Assembly (NCBI RefSeq): GCF_910592395.1 | Contig: NC_088313.1 | Coordinates: forward strand, 20,850,437-20,910,436 | DNA from: Lineus longissimus | Taxonomy: Eukaryota > Nemertea > Pilidiophora > Heteronemertea > Lineidae | DNA length: 60,000 bases | Direction of reading: 5' to 3' | Shown here: piece after piece, positions 23,001 to 35,600 of the stretch | How the letters are laid out: the number at the start of each line of letters is the position of its first letter | How positions within the stretch are numbered: position 1 is the first letter of the stretch | Notes under the pieces: generated by a model | Databases searched by the model: none | The model's input: the letters and a program-made list of their open reading frames with translations, nothing else | Told to the model about the DNA's origin: nothing | Translations under genes and position numbers: made by a program

Positions 23001-26000
23001 TTAAAATCGTTTTCCTATATGTTACTTACTCATAATGTTCATGGTAATAAGTGTCTTTACTGACCAGTAGCCAATTAGTAGGAAGTTGATGCCAATCAAG
23101 GGTGTTGTGACAGTTGTCAATCAAATTATAGGTTTTGAGCCAATCAGACACAAAGCTCACCACGAAGATGCTATTGGGTGTTTTTGAGCCAATCACGGCA
23201 CAGATATAAGAAGGGATGATTGTATTGGCTGTTCTGAGCCAATCGAGCACAGAGTCTCTGGCTTGAAAGTATTGAGGTGAATCCCAGCCAATCAGCTTGA
23301 ACCAATTGGTGTATTTCCCCTCACCCTACTACTAAAAGGCTGGGTCTATTTCAAACCTGCCATTAAGAAGCATGAAAGGAGAAATGAAAAATGAAGTTTC
23401 AAAATATCAAAATCAATGTCTGAATCAAATAGAGAAACTCTACTCTGAATCATACAGAGCACCGGACAAAACACGCTCAGCCGTCCAATGGGGTAATTCA
23501 ATTTAAAACAGATCTGTATTCTGCCCACGCCTTTGGAATCTAATAATCAGCCAGCGTCTGACCACATCACACCAAACTGTATTGACCGGGTCTCAAGGGT
23601 TTGCCCGGCGACTTCACAACTGTCACACTTTCTTACAATTTTATCAGAAATTGAAGCTTCACAGAAAGCGGGGAGAACTCTTGGACCGAAGCCCTCTTGC
23701 GTTCGTCAATGTGCATATGAGCTGGCCCCAATCATGACTACAGGTTCCAACCTTGGTCTAACCTGATGAGGTAAGCCATAAGAGAGAGCAACTGAATGCA
23801 AGAGAGATAGCCCCACAAACCTGCAAATCCATTTCACCCAGACTGAACAGCCAATATTCCAGACCCGACTCCTGTCATATATCATCATTCTGGCCCGACG
23901 CTAACTTGATAAGACTAAGAGCTAGCCCAAAAAACCCACCAATCCAATTCGCGAGATGCTACCCACGTCATTTAGAGTGCGAGTGACTGTCATACCTCTG
24001 GCTAATATTCATGATATCTCAGCCAGGTTTGATCAATTCGATATTGATCCTGGCGGCCCGCGGCTGGCATAAAGTGATCATGAACGCCAATACTGGTTTA
24101 GAGAAGAGGCACAAAAGACCGCCACATCAGTATACAACCATAGAGTGGTAACTCTATTGACACACAGTGAAATGCTTTGAATGATTCGGAAAACAAAACC
24201 AAACAGATGATACAAGGCTCACACACTTTGTTATGTTGAAGGGTGTTTTGTAACTTTCAACAAGGCCCGGTGCCTGTGCGAGATCATGACAGGCGCTCCA
24301 GGCATTTGATGAAGCTAATTAAGAAAGAAAGACATTACATCTTTTGTCTCTCCTCAGGTGCCATGGCAACAGTATCATGCTCCGTTTCTGTTTCAACATC
24401 ATCGTCGATAACAGACGAGCGTGCGCCATAATGGCATTCATGACGGCAGCTTATCGTGATAGGCAGGAAATGCATTTGTTAGCATCTGCGATCAACAAGT
24501 TTCTTCACACGATTAGCGCCATCAATTGTTTTATACGAATAGCACTTTTGATGATCATCAGTTTGTTGACTGTCCCCTTGGGTACCACTTAGCCATTTCA
24601 ACCCAGGGCCACACATGCACATGTTAGCTGAGATGCCGGGTTGCATGCAGTTACTGTTGCCGTTTTAGGGTACCATCTTTGATTCAGCGTGTAACCCTCA
24701 ACACCCGCTAAACTGACAAGTTTGTGGTACTTGACAACCACAAGGAACGACAAACAACTCTGAAGCACTTTGTCACCATTCACAGAGTGTACCTCACAAC
24801 AATGAGAAACATCAGGTCTCCTTGGCAGGCAACTACTTAGAACCTTCACATACAAGAGAACAAATGTCAAAATGAAACCATAAGGACTCAGGTAAACCCA
24901 TTCGGAGGTGAGGCCTGGTGTGCTGCAAACCGTTTCCGTCGTAGCCTGCCCCACCTGGACCTCCCTGGTTCATACCACTGCGTTCTCGAAAGTCAATGGG
25001 GTCTGGACGAAAGCCCCTGATGACCTGAAGAGTCCAAGTGAGACCTTAAGGGCTCATGCCAACCCCAAGAGGCAAGGCTTGGCCAGTTACAAATGTAACT
25101 CCTCCCATTGTAGCCAGGAGCCCTAAAGACTAATCCCAGCGAATGGCAAAGACAGGTGATGGGAGATGAGGAGATATGAAGAGTATTAAGTGAAACTTGG
25201 CTGATCTGGTTAAGGTTCTCGTAAGCTGCCATTCAGAGAGACAAGGGGATGATGGTAAGACGTAAGAGGTATTTAGGTGCTGCTGTGGATAAGACAGGGT
25301 GGACCCTGGAGAGCAAAGAAGCAACTGGATGGACTAGACTTGGGCATTTGGTGAGAGTGACCCTATAAAGGTACACCGGGATGAACCATGGCCAAGGAAC
25401 ACATCTCAGTGTGATAGGGCAAAGTTCCTCAAGGTAGGAGGGATCTGATGTTACTTCCTAGGGCGTGGGGATCACGACTTAAGTAAATGGTAGGACCCGT
25501 AGGAAGCAACTGGATGGAGCATTGCCAAGGAAAACATCTCAGTGTGATAGGGTCAAGTACCTCAAGGTAGGAGGGATCTGATGTTACTTCCTAGGGCGTG
25601 GGGATCACGACTTAAGTAAATGGTAGGACCCGTAGGAAGCAACTGGATGGAGCATTGCCAAGGAAAACATCTCAGTGTGATAGGGTCAAGTACCTCAAGG
25701 TAGGAGGGATCTGATGTTACTTCCTAGGGCGTGGGGATCACGATTTAAGTAAATGGTAGGACCAGCAGGAAGCAACTGGATGGAGCAGTGCCAAGGAACA
25801 CACGCGATGGTCTGTTCATTACACCCCAGCTAAATTCAATTTGACAACATCAGTTTAATACCATACTCTTCATGAATAAAATACTTCGCGATGATTGACA
25901 ACAGAAATATTACATCTCCATTTAGCAACTCAAGTTTCAGGAAATCTTGTCGAGAACGCCCACTGGCAGTTTTTTTTATCAAGACGATTTTGTAGCGGAA

Positions 26001-29000
26001 CATTTAGTGGCGGCAGTCATTAGGCAATGTCGACGCTGTTTCAATCAGTGGCAGCATGCTGGGGAAACGGATGTAAGAAAGGAACTGCCGGGGAATGCAT
26101 TCGTCAGTTAAGGGATTCTTTTTGAGGCTTATGATGAAGAACCTGCTCTTAGCAATTGTAGAAGTTATGTCCTGTGTGCTCTGAGCTCTTCAATGGTAGA
26201 ATTCGTAAAATAAAAGATCCCATGCAGCCAGGGGGCGCTTTGCTGCTGTGGATTACCAGCAGGGAGAATGAGGTGGCATCCTTACAAGGGTTCAAACCAA
26301 TACAGCTCATGACACCATTCCAATCACATGCTCACCATCAACAACAAGACACCACAACATTGTTGTCAGATAGATCAGAATCCTCCTCTACCAGTATGTC
26401 ATTACAGTCATTTAGACAAAGATAACCATATCATTACATGAGTATTCAAGGCAGCAGGGTGTATCAGATGTGTATCCCTGGAACCCTGGAACAGCTCATG
26501 TCTCATCAGGACTGGAGGCGATCAGGGAGCCGGGGACACACATCATTATATCATGGACAACATCCTGAGAGGCTGATCTTGCGTTATCATGAGAAGCGTG
26601 TCTCATTATGTCAGCTCCGCCTGAAGCCAGTGCTCAAGAAAGGTCATTTCTTATACATGATGGACTAAGATTGACACAAAAACATGAAAGGGATCACTAC
26701 GGCACGTTGGGGAAGTTGTTCGTGCCAGAGCAACAAAGACCTTGTGTGGAATGATTTCCTTGAGGGCTACTTCGTTCTTCCACAAGTCATGCCTTGGGCC
26801 AGCTTACACCCCACCGGAAGACTGGGAAGACAGTCGGAATTCAGACTCCTTGAAGCATGCAATCACATGATAATAGAGGTAAGGGTGGAGAGAGTGTACC
26901 TGTCCCTACTGTTAAAGAAATGCACTGGCCAAGTAAGTAAAGGACCATTCCCACCAAGTTCTTGGTGACTGATCATGTCATGGGGGTGATAGGGTTAAAG
27001 GTTCTTGACGTACAGTCAACTGAGAACCTGAGAGCAGAGTGAGATAGAGAATCAGATCGTGTCAACATGAATCCCGTCAACATGAAAGCAGACTGGCTCG
27101 CGAGTAAGGCAAGGCCCCTTTGGGGAGTGTTAAACAGGACAAGATGGGAGTTGTGTTACTGAATGCTCTGTGGAGGCAACTGGAGGAAGGGGACCAGAGC
27201 TCATGCCAGAGCCTTCACCCTTCTGATGTTACAACAGAAACAGACAAAAAGATCAAAGATCAATCACTCCTATTTCATCTTGAGAATCCTCCTCATCTAC
27301 AAGCATTGATTCTTCTCCTCTCTCTTTACCACAGAATCAAAAGCATTCAATCATAAATGTTTGGGTTCTCAACTCAAACTTAATTGATACATGTTTGAAC
27401 TGCATGCCGACAGGGAATCGAAATCTATCGTTACCATAGAAACAGAGAATTGATTACTAGTATTAGTAGGGTTAGAATGAGATCGTGTCACATTAAACGT
27501 GTGAGATGCGGTATTCATAGGGCGAGCTGGGTATTGACACCCGTTTGGAAATTAGAAAGAGATTAGGAGAGATGGTTATTCCTTGTTGAACCACAGCAAC
27601 TGGTCTTACAATCAACCGTTCATTCGGACATGTCCGCCTCTCCAATGATGTTTACGTGACAATCCTCATCAACTGATCAAAACACCGAATTCTAAATAAG
27701 ACGTCGCCAGAAATCACAGGCGTGCATTTAATCTCAAAATTTCTGTATCAATTTTACACAGATTGGAATTTTTCATCAGTGGTCCATTATTCACCCAAAC
27801 CTCATTACTGCAAGAATTAGAATCCATTTGCCGCGTTATTTAGCGGCAACTGATCAGCTGGAGGGTGTCGGGCCTCGAGTTCCTTAAGCAATGATTAACA
27901 GGATGCGACCGATCTGAAATGGATCGCGTTCAAAATCTGAGAGAGATGAACGCATGAGGAGAGGAGATTGCTTCCAGACCTTCATACTGATTGGTGTCAT
28001 CGTAGGGTGAAAGTTGGTTAGGAGGGCAGATCATGCTGCAATCTGTCAGGATAACAAATGCAATTCTGTAGGCGGATCCGAGATCCGAGATTAGCAGGGG
28101 GAGGGGGCTAAATTGATAGATCCCAGACCAGGACCTCTGGTGGGAAACAATGAGAACCCCAAACTCAGGTTCGATGAATACTGCATGCGACTCCGCCAAT
28201 TTGAATTTCACAAGCGTAAAAACAATCAATTTCTCTAATCACATTCAATACCAAAACAATCACCTTAATGAGCCCAAAAAACCTTGTTACCAATCTTTAA
28301 AGATAAACGAGATACAGCTCATCAGGGAGATGAACATATAGTTGCAATCTCATCTAAGACGCTGAAAGCTTGCCAAGTGTCAAACCGGCGGATCAGAGCT
28401 AATCAAGTCAAGCTCTAATTGGTTTAACAGTGGAAGGTGGCTTGTCATGCTGATAAGATGGCTGTGGAATCGCTATTAGAATCTTATCAGGGATGAGCAG
28501 GACTGTTCATGAAACAATCGCAGGGTTACTGCATCGCAATCATGGAAATAGGATGTAATGAGGCATCGATAGTGATTCTAAACAAAGTTACTCTGGCTAT
28601 AGTCTATCATCAGTTCCCAGGCTGTTTGACCAAATACCATCACAGCAACCCTCATTGAGGGTTAAACCTCAATCAGATGTGATATCGGGAAACAACAGGT
28701 GTCCGGTGTGTTTGACCAAGCATTGAGTGGTCATTGCCGTACACCTGACCACCAAGAGCCACGGAAATGAGAGAGCTGGACAGGGTCAAGGATCAAGGAA
28801 TTGCTAGAAGCACAGTCTTAGTTCTGCCTCACCTTGTCCTTTAGCAGTATTTTACACGAAGGATGCAAACCATTAGCATTGGGAACACCCACACTGGGGT
28901 ACCTTGACAGATCTTGATATATCTGTGGTCCTATTCCAACCAACAATCCTTCACCTAGGTGTCAAGATGCCGTCGGTGTCGGTCATAGCTGGTCAACACC

Positions 29001-32000
29001 CCTGAAGCTGCTCTCAGCCTTGGCAGGGTAAACCACCATTTATGATAAAGAGAGACAATCTGACGCCTTTACCAATCATGGCACTGTCACTGATTCAAAC
29101 TCGGGTCATATTGCCTCAAGTTTTGGCAAAGGCTACAATAAAGAAAGGAAAAAGATCACCATCAAAATAAGACATCTAACAAACCATTCTGATTATACCA
29201 AGCAGTTCAACTCGTCCCTTGGGAAATTCACCTCAAAGATTTCCCAAGACACTGGCAGATTCTTTCCAAGCTACTGGAGGATGATTTGTAAGAGAGTGTC
29301 AGAACATTGCTATCAGAAGAACAGTTCTTCACAATTGACCAATGAAAAAGAATGTGGCCACTCTTGTACAATCCATCATGCTGAAATTGTGTTGCATTGA
29401 TGACACACATCCCAAGGGAGCTCAGCAATCTTCGAAGACATGAGTACCTATTCACCAAGACAAGCCATGATTCACCACCAGTTGCCTTGTGTTATTGTCA
29501 GTGTCACCATCACCGTAAAACATCCATGTGTCAGCAATATTGTGAGGTAAAAAATATCATGACTTCAAGCGAATCTTGTACAATCTATTATCCTCTGTAA
29601 TCACTACAAACTATTAGTTTATGTGAATAAAGCTATTATTATTATTATCACTTGTGTAGTTGCAGACCCGAGTTATACCTATCCTCCAAGATTTCCTCAA
29701 AACCACCAATTGCAACTGTGAAACTGTCAGCATCAACCTGAGAACATGAATAATTCTCATTTCCAGCAACATCTTGCGCTAACCACAGCAGTTGTTTCTA
29801 AGTGATGCCACGTGTCTCAAGGGAGAGCCATCTTGAGGAACACTATTTACCGAGTTCCCGAGGTACGGAGGCTGTCAGAGACCAGCACTGATTTGTATTG
29901 GTTTGATGAGCATGATGGACAAGTTTGTAGTTTCCATTTGCTATTCTCACTGGTTTAAAGTAAAACACTCAGTCGTTTTTTATACCTTGGTGCTTAGATC
30001 TGCCGATGTTGTACATTTGAATTACTTTTGTACTTCGATCCAAACTCCAAAAACGTCCCCGTAACTTAGAAAAGTAACCTTAAAGAAGTTACTTCAGCAG
30101 CCAACTATCAAAGAAGAGACAGTGGTCATGTAAACTGTTGAAACAACAGCCTTCAAGTAACAAAACAACATCATGAGCTCCCATTATTTCACTTGATACA
30201 GTCATCACCCTCACACTTAAGTCTTAGACTAGGCACCCTTACCTTCAAGACAGTCAAGCATCAAAGCAACAGATGCTTACATTCTGACCGCAATCATGAA
30301 AGTAACAACCACAAGCCATTGTTTCATCTCTAGAATCCCCAGAGGCTCAGAAGCGATGGACCCATAATCAGGATACAACGAACTGTCCATCCTTTTTAGG
30401 TGCCACAACAATCACAAAGATATGGTTAGCGCTCTTTCAGAGATTTTCTTTGATTGTCTCAATGTCTTTGCCCAATCACCGTACGTTGCGGTAAGGCAGG
30501 GGAAACTAACCATCCGGAATAAGGTAGGTATGATATGACAAAGCCAGCCATCCTAGCTTCCTCACAAGTCGCTGGTATCTGTAAACAAGGGATTTATCAT
30601 AATGCAGTGTGTTATTGGTTCAAAGCTGCGAGGGCAGTCACCATCAACAACTCATTCAGAGACAGCTCATTGCTTCTCTCACGTTGGTCAAATTTGATTG
30701 AAACACTTCAATTTATTGATCTAATCAATATTTAAAAGCCACCTCAACAACAAGTTGACAATGCCTAAAGCCAACACCCACACTCGTTTACTGTCTTCTG
30801 ACAAAGCTAGAATTCTATTGTATGGTTACTGAACTATGAAAGCAATTTCTTGACATTGTAGTGACGATTTTAATGTCAAAGATTCAGATTTCAGTTACGT
30901 GGTGAGGCTGTGAGGCCAAGTTGTGAAAGTTGTGACAATTCACCTTTGACACGCAAATACTATACTCGAGGGCAGGGATCAGTGAGACAACAGCAGTAAC
31001 GTGGGAGGACAACAAACCCCAGGCATACCTCAGACAAAGTCCTACTGTTGTCCAAGCCCCTTTCGTAATTGACACAGTGTGAGTCTGTTAATGTGTAGGC
31101 TTAAGACACCCACACAAAATCAAGCCTACTGTCATTAACACGACTCAAGAAGAAGACAACAACTTCAGGATACTCGTTCGCACAGATGGCCAGATTTGAG
31201 GACAGTTAAAACTGTAACATTGCATAACTTATCAAATGGCTGATACTACTTCAAGTTCCCAAGAAGACCTTGGGAATACTGCAGATGGTCTGTCCAAAAC
31301 TGCCACAACCAAAACCACTCACAAATACACTTGAGCAGAATGCGATCAGTTGGCAGTGGAATGCAACACTCCTTAAGACTCTCATTCAGGTCTCTGTAAC
31401 CCAAGCAAACCAGTAGCAAACTGTCTATCTTTTTCACTATTTTTCAGGGAAAAAAGTAATGTGTCTTTGACAGTATTGGTTCCAGAAGGATAGCTTACAT
31501 TACTACCAACAGGTCCTTTTACTGAAATAGCTGATTGGTGATCACAGCAAGTACTATCATCATGATCAGAGACCAAGAGCAGAATTACGACAGCAGAATG
31601 TGTAATGAAGCCTGGACCCCTCTGAAGTGAACCTGAAACCCCCATAGATAATACATCTTAATGAGAAGTATCACGATGACATATCAAGGGTCATTTTCTC
31701 CCGCTGACCAGACAATGCCATGGTAACCAGCATTGTTTTGACGTGATGAGTCCAATTAATCAGATAGCCATGATTATCCATTGGCGGTAGCTTGGCACCG
31801 GGCCATATCACCACTTCTCAGACTCAAGCAGACTTCATACAAAGCTTTGTATTCAGTAGCTGAACCAGCTGAGATAGGTCATTTGTCCAATAGATAACAT
31901 TCAGGTTCCATAGATCACACACATCCAGACTTCCAAGCACAGCACCTAGTTTTTCAAAGGGCTTCCCAAGTGACTTCATAAAACAGTTTCCAAGATTATT

Positions 32001-32605
32001 CTTATAGTAAGGCATGGATGAAGCGACATCAATTCCAAAGTGAGTGCCAGCACTTAAGTATCATAGGAACCCAAAGAAAAACCTTGCCGAGTACGTCAAA
32101 TATGACATTGACCTTAGCTTTACGGCTCTGCACAAGAAGTCGTACAAAGACCTCAGCAATGAACGTCATGAACTTGGTGACCAGGTTACCTCCATGCTGC
32201 TTTACCTGCAGTTGTCAAGGACATTGTGTTGATCTCTTAAAGGTGTTGACATAAGCAAGCTTTGGCTGATGTTCTTACTTACGTCATCAACTCAAATAAA
32301 AAGGTTTTTATGGCGAAGCGATTACTGTCACAGTGGAGAGCTGACGATTAACTCGCTTAAGTCGTGAAAGCAGTTGGACTCTTCAACGGGAAACACAAAC
32401 ACTGTGCACCAATGATGGTGATGATATTATAAAGATAACCACCTACTTAACCCTTTATGATGGTATCTAGCAAACTAACACTGTGACTTCACAACAGCAT
32501 TACTTTTTTTAACAGAAATGGATGCAAAGTGTTCAAAAGTGCTGACTCACCCTTCACGGCACTGAGCTGGCTGCCCACCATTTGTTTTGCAATAAATCCT
32601 GCCAT
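13950..32605 (-). CDS. CPLX: Complexin, with two alternative CAAX-bearing terminal exons
   Basis: Complexin is a small soluble protein that binds the assembled SNARE four-helix bundle and both clamps and promotes calcium-triggered synaptic vesicle fusion. Coding exons on the minus strand are 32605-32551, 19943-19774, 19577-19439, then either 16107-16034 or 14050-13950. They encode 145 or 154 residues, in range for the family. The N-terminus MAGFIAKQMVGSQLSAVK closely matches invertebrate complexins. Residues about 40-75 form the accessory and central helices. The SNARE-contact residues known from mammalian complexin 1 (R48, R59, R63, I66, K69, Y70) correspond to R54, R65, R69, I72, K75 and Y76 here, all kept. 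The first intron is 12.6 kb. Every junction is GT-AG and phase-consistent. Paralogue number cannot be assigned. Confidence 0.93.
14051..16033 (-). other. Interval between the two complexin terminal exons
   Basis: About 2 kb that is 3' UTR for the exon A transcript or intron for the exon B transcript. No repeat, RNA gene or supported open frame is seen, apart from the candidate poly(A) signal at 14615-14610. Confidence 0.5.
16034..16107 (-). CDS. CPLX: Complexin alternative terminal exon A, CAAX box CCSM
   Basis: Acceptor TTGACATTACAG precedes GCCAGTTACC. In the phase set by exon 3 the exon reads SQLPEPVREMAGKIQ then EKAKDCCSM and stops (TAA at 16036-16034), giving a 145-residue protein. The final four residues CCSM fit a CAAX box with Met last, typical of farnesylation, and the adjoining cysteine could be palmitoylated. 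The shared SQ-x-P-x-x-VREMA-x-K pattern and near-identical acceptor context mark it as a relative of exon B. Assigned by eye; needs transcript support. Confidence 0.82.
16108..19438 (-). other. Complexin intron 3 (to exon A)
   Basis: 3.3 kb of non-coding sequence. It contains five TGACCTTGA motifs at 18856-19193, a G-rich run near 16600-16618 and no supported coding region on either strand. The part next to exon 3 is coding if the donor is read through. Confidence 0.6.
18856..19193. promoter_or_regulatory. Five TGACCTTGA (ERR/SF-1 type) half-sites
   Basis: Exact TGACCTTGA stands at 18856, 19003, 19036, 19152 and 19185. The reverse complement TCAAGGTCA is the extended monomer site of oestrogen-related receptor and SF-1/FTZ-F1 nuclear receptors. 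Imperfect versions (TTGACCTTT, TCAAGGCCA) lie between them, so this may instead be a decayed simple repeat. It is in complexin intron 3. Confidence 0.35.
19439..19577 (-). CDS. CPLX: Complexin exon 3 (end of central helix and linker)
   Basis: After acceptor CCATTTCAG the exon reads YGIKKKEELALQQQDDD, then a basic RIGRKRKTPAEL block and an acidic Ala/Glu run ending EEDDFA, residues 76-121. The TPAELAAEAE motif resembles the TPEELAAEAE segment of insect complexin. The donor GTAAAT leaves one base, which joins GC of either terminal exon to make Ser122. Reading through this donor gives 13 further residues (SKFSSICCCMNFV) to a TAG at 19400-19398. Confidence 0.93.
19774..19943 (-). CDS. CPLX: Complexin exon 2 (accessory and central helix)
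   Basis: The exon follows acceptor TCTTACAG and ends at donor GTCCGG, giving residues 19-75. A Gly/Asp/Glu-rich stretch (GAVGGGDEDKGEG) leads into DPEIAEARREAEERRKEKH and RKMEEERETMRQEIRDK, the classic SNARE-binding helix. It ends exactly before the Tyr-Gly of the conserved DKYG motif, a boundary that fits the phase-0 junction with exon 3. Confidence 0.95.
23071..23310. repeat. Diverged 48-50-bp repeat carrying regularly spaced CCAAT boxes
   Basis: CCAAT begins at 23092, 23140, 23189, 23239 and 23288, spaced 48, 49, 50 and 49 bp, with extras at 23071 and about 23302. Most read GAGCCAATC or AGCCAATCA. Opposite-strand ATTGG motifs occur at about 23173 and 23224. This is either a decayed tandem repeat or a phased NF-Y-type site array. 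Confidence 0.6.
25380..25803 (+). repeat. 133-bp tandem repeat, about 3.2 copies
   Basis: AGTGTGATAG recurs at 25408, 25541 and 25674, giving a 133-bp period. The second and third units are almost identical, implying recent expansion; the first and last are more diverged. Shared phrases are GGAGGGATCTGATGTTACTT and GTAGGAAGCAACTGGATGG. Located inside complexin intron 1. Confidence 0.92.
32551..32605 (-). CDS. CPLX: Complexin exon 1 (N-terminal exon)
   Basis: ATG at 32605-32603 in context ATCATGG, then 18 codons reading MAGFIAKQMVGSQLSAVK, then one base before donor GTGAGT. The leftover G joins GT at the start of exon 2 to make Gly19. This N-terminal segment is the part of complexin needed for stimulating release in other animals. 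The 5' UTR and promoter lie above 32605 and are not delimited. Confidence 0.93.
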
Positions 32606-35600
32606 GATGCGTCTTTATAAGTTATCCTCAAACAGACTGTCGGAAGAACGGTGTACGGGAGTCCTTACACCAACGCCAGCATCTGAAACATATGCAAGGA
32701 AGGAGAGGGTGAAGATGATGTCTGAAATTTGAAACAGGCATAAGAACGGTGAACATGCAACATCTTAGAAGAGAAGGCTGTGATGAAATGATGTTTAAAC
32801 ATGGGGTTCGTGGCATTGGTGAGGTAACTGAGCTATAGCAAAGACACAGATTCATTTGAATTGCCACCCTCCTGCAGACTTGTACCTGCAAGAAACAGAG
32901 GTGAAAGTGAAGGAGTTGATGGAGTCAGAATGACAGGGCTTTGTCACTCTCTAGAGACTGAAAGACTGGTGAAATAGAGAGAGCAGCCGAGCGCCTTGAT
33001 GTTGACCATGACCTCAGGGCGGAGAAGATGAAATTCCAAAGCCTACAAACGTAAAACAAAGTATGCAAAGTTTACATTACTGAGTTGAAGCTTATTCAAA
33101 AAGAGCACCACAACAATAAGATATTGCAATAGAGAATCCCACCCGATGACATGAGCTGTGGAAAACGATGCTTTACCGATGACATACCTACAATGTATCC
33201 GCATAAGCTGTCCCCCCACGTATGTCAGAGAACTCCCAGGTTACCAACAGATAACAAAGAATCGATAAAACATATGACAAATTATGCAACAAACCGCCAG
33301 AAAACCATCCTCCTCAACAATACACAACACACTAATGGACCAAAATAAATCTGAGCATATTTTTACGACCAGTCAATATGTTGCATTTAGACGCGATGCC
33401 TGGATTGAGAGTAAAGCCAGTCGCCCCCACGTATTGGGAAACAGATATTTGGCTTTGAGCGACTCGGGTTGTGTATCATAGAGAGAGAGGTATGTGTGAT
33501 AATAGTATCTTCTCGGAGTTCTGTAATTTGAGTGTCGGTTTTACTGTTTAGACAAAGGTTAGAGTTCACAACTAACCATCAAACGTCATCTTGTGAAGAG
33601 TTATTTCGAAACCAATGAAGAATATAATTAAATTATCTTATAGATATCAATTTGGCGGACAGCACAAAACACTGCTCAGACTCAAGCTATTTGAAAACTT
33701 CAAATGATCAAACCTGCAGCTAAGCTCACTTTGATCTCTGTTTATTGTCAGTGCTAAAGTACATGTACTCAAAGTGAATCCGCACAATTGAAATTATCGA
33801 TTCTATAGCAATTTCAATAAATCATGGATTTAAATTCCGATAACATACTTGATATATTCTTACCAAACTGGTAAACACCGCCGGCATTCAAAATAACAAA
33901 CAGTACCCTAGACTGCACTTTTAAAACAGGAATTATATCACAAGTAACTGGAAACGTGGGCATGGACAGACTACTCCTCTGATGATAACAAACAAATAAA
34001 ATCTCTTACTACACAGTTCCACCATTTAATACCTTATTTTATCATTGCCATGGTAAACTCAACACATCGATGCAGCTTCAATACTCGGCTGACAACCACT
34101 CTAGATATTAGACTGCATACAGTTCCTAATGAATTTGTTATTTTCAACAAGAAACTGTGACAAACTAATTGGATTGCTTGGAAAGAAATCGCTGGTATTA
34201 GGCTAAATGCTGTCATCTTAATTGCTTGCTGGAAGATGAAGTATTGAGTCTTCAGGGGGAAGTGAAAACAGAGAAGGAAAGAATAGCTGTCTGAGATAAT
34301 GGAAACAGTTCTAGGTACCATCCCTCGGATATTCATATAAAGTCATTTCATCCATTTGTTTCCTAATTTATTATGCATTGAATTTTTAAGTCAAGCCAAG
34401 AGTTTCTGATTTCTGATTCTAGTGCTCTCTGCACTGGAGGTTTTATCCAGGTGAGTTTTCAATGCAATCACAAAAACAGACAGCAGTGCCGAACACCCTA
34501 TGATAAAGTGCAGGTTTTAAAACACATCCCCTACAAAATAATACAAGTTATTTCACTAAATTGATCGATCCAATTGTCCCAGCGCAGCTGATTGGTTGTG
34601 ACCTTGACTTTCAATCTCATCAATAATTAACCCAAAGTTGCCAAAGCAGTGATGGATGGCTCTCTCGATGTCATCGACAACCGACGTTTTGAGCGAGAAT
34701 ACATTGTGACAAGCATCAATACCAAAGGAGCGTTGAGTCACTGACTTCCTTGATGGCTTGTTGGTTGTGTTTGTGATGAGTTAGTGAAGGATGCTTATAT
34801 CATTGGCAGGAAAATCTCAACTGCTTGTTTTGGTACACCCTGTAGCATCAGGCTGCATCCTTGGCTAATGCATGATATTCCATGGGGTTTATCCTTGTTT
34901 TCAGAGTAGTAAATGAGCAAATGAGCAAAGAGCTGATACCAGGCCTCATCTATATAAGGAAACTGATGGCAACGTCCGCCCAAGTGCAGCCAAGTGAATG
35001 CTGCTTTAATGAAACTGGCTGATTGGATGGGACGAACAAGTTGACATTGGAGAAGGCAGAGTTGGCTAGACGTAGCTTCAACCTCGATGGATGAGGTAGA
35101 AAAGGCTGATCTAAGGCTGTGGAATGACGTCCTGTGAATGCCCATTTTGGAGGTCAATCCAAGTGCTTGACACCGCGTCCACCTACCAACAAAGTGAGGT
35201 ACATGTGGATAACGTCATAGGCCACTCTTCATTACTATCAAACCATTTTAAGAAACTCAGCGATGCCAATGGTGAAAGACATTATTGTCCAAAGAGCTAA
35301 ATCTCTAAACTTTTTCATACTAATGCCCAGATCAACGCCGCCAATTCACATAATCACGGCACACTTCATACCAAATTGACAATCTCACTTTCAAATATTG
35401 TAGTTGAAAGGATTCATCAATCTCATATCCTGGATCAAATATCCCATAACTAGAGGGAAATTCAAATCTTAACATCATCAAGCTCCAATCTTACTGGAAT
35501 CAATCCAAGATACGCTTCCTCAATCACGCAGTTTCCTATTGTCACGGCTGTTACACTTGTCCGACTCACCCACACTCTGTCAGTATCAAGGCTGTTCTTG

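Larger units (their letters stand above)
19944..32550 (-). other. Complexin intron 1
   Basis: 12.6 kb separating the N-terminal exon from the helix exons, a position where long introns are common in neuronal genes. It contains a 133-bp tandem repeat (25380-25803) and a run of CCAAT motifs at 48-50 bp spacing (23071-23310). Short open frames on both strands show no family resemblance or consistent splice signals. Confidence 0.8.

Noticed and set aside
24360-24450. Acidic minus-strand stretch (SSVIDDDVETETEHDTVAMAP) that looked exon-like
   Set aside because: Stops directly after, no convincing acceptor upstream and no place in the phase-consistent complexin model.
24993-25232. MAAYENLNQIS start on the minus strand as a possible complexin N-terminal exon
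   Set aside because: It lacks the complexin N-terminal motif and a matching donor; 32551-32605 fits in sequence and phase.
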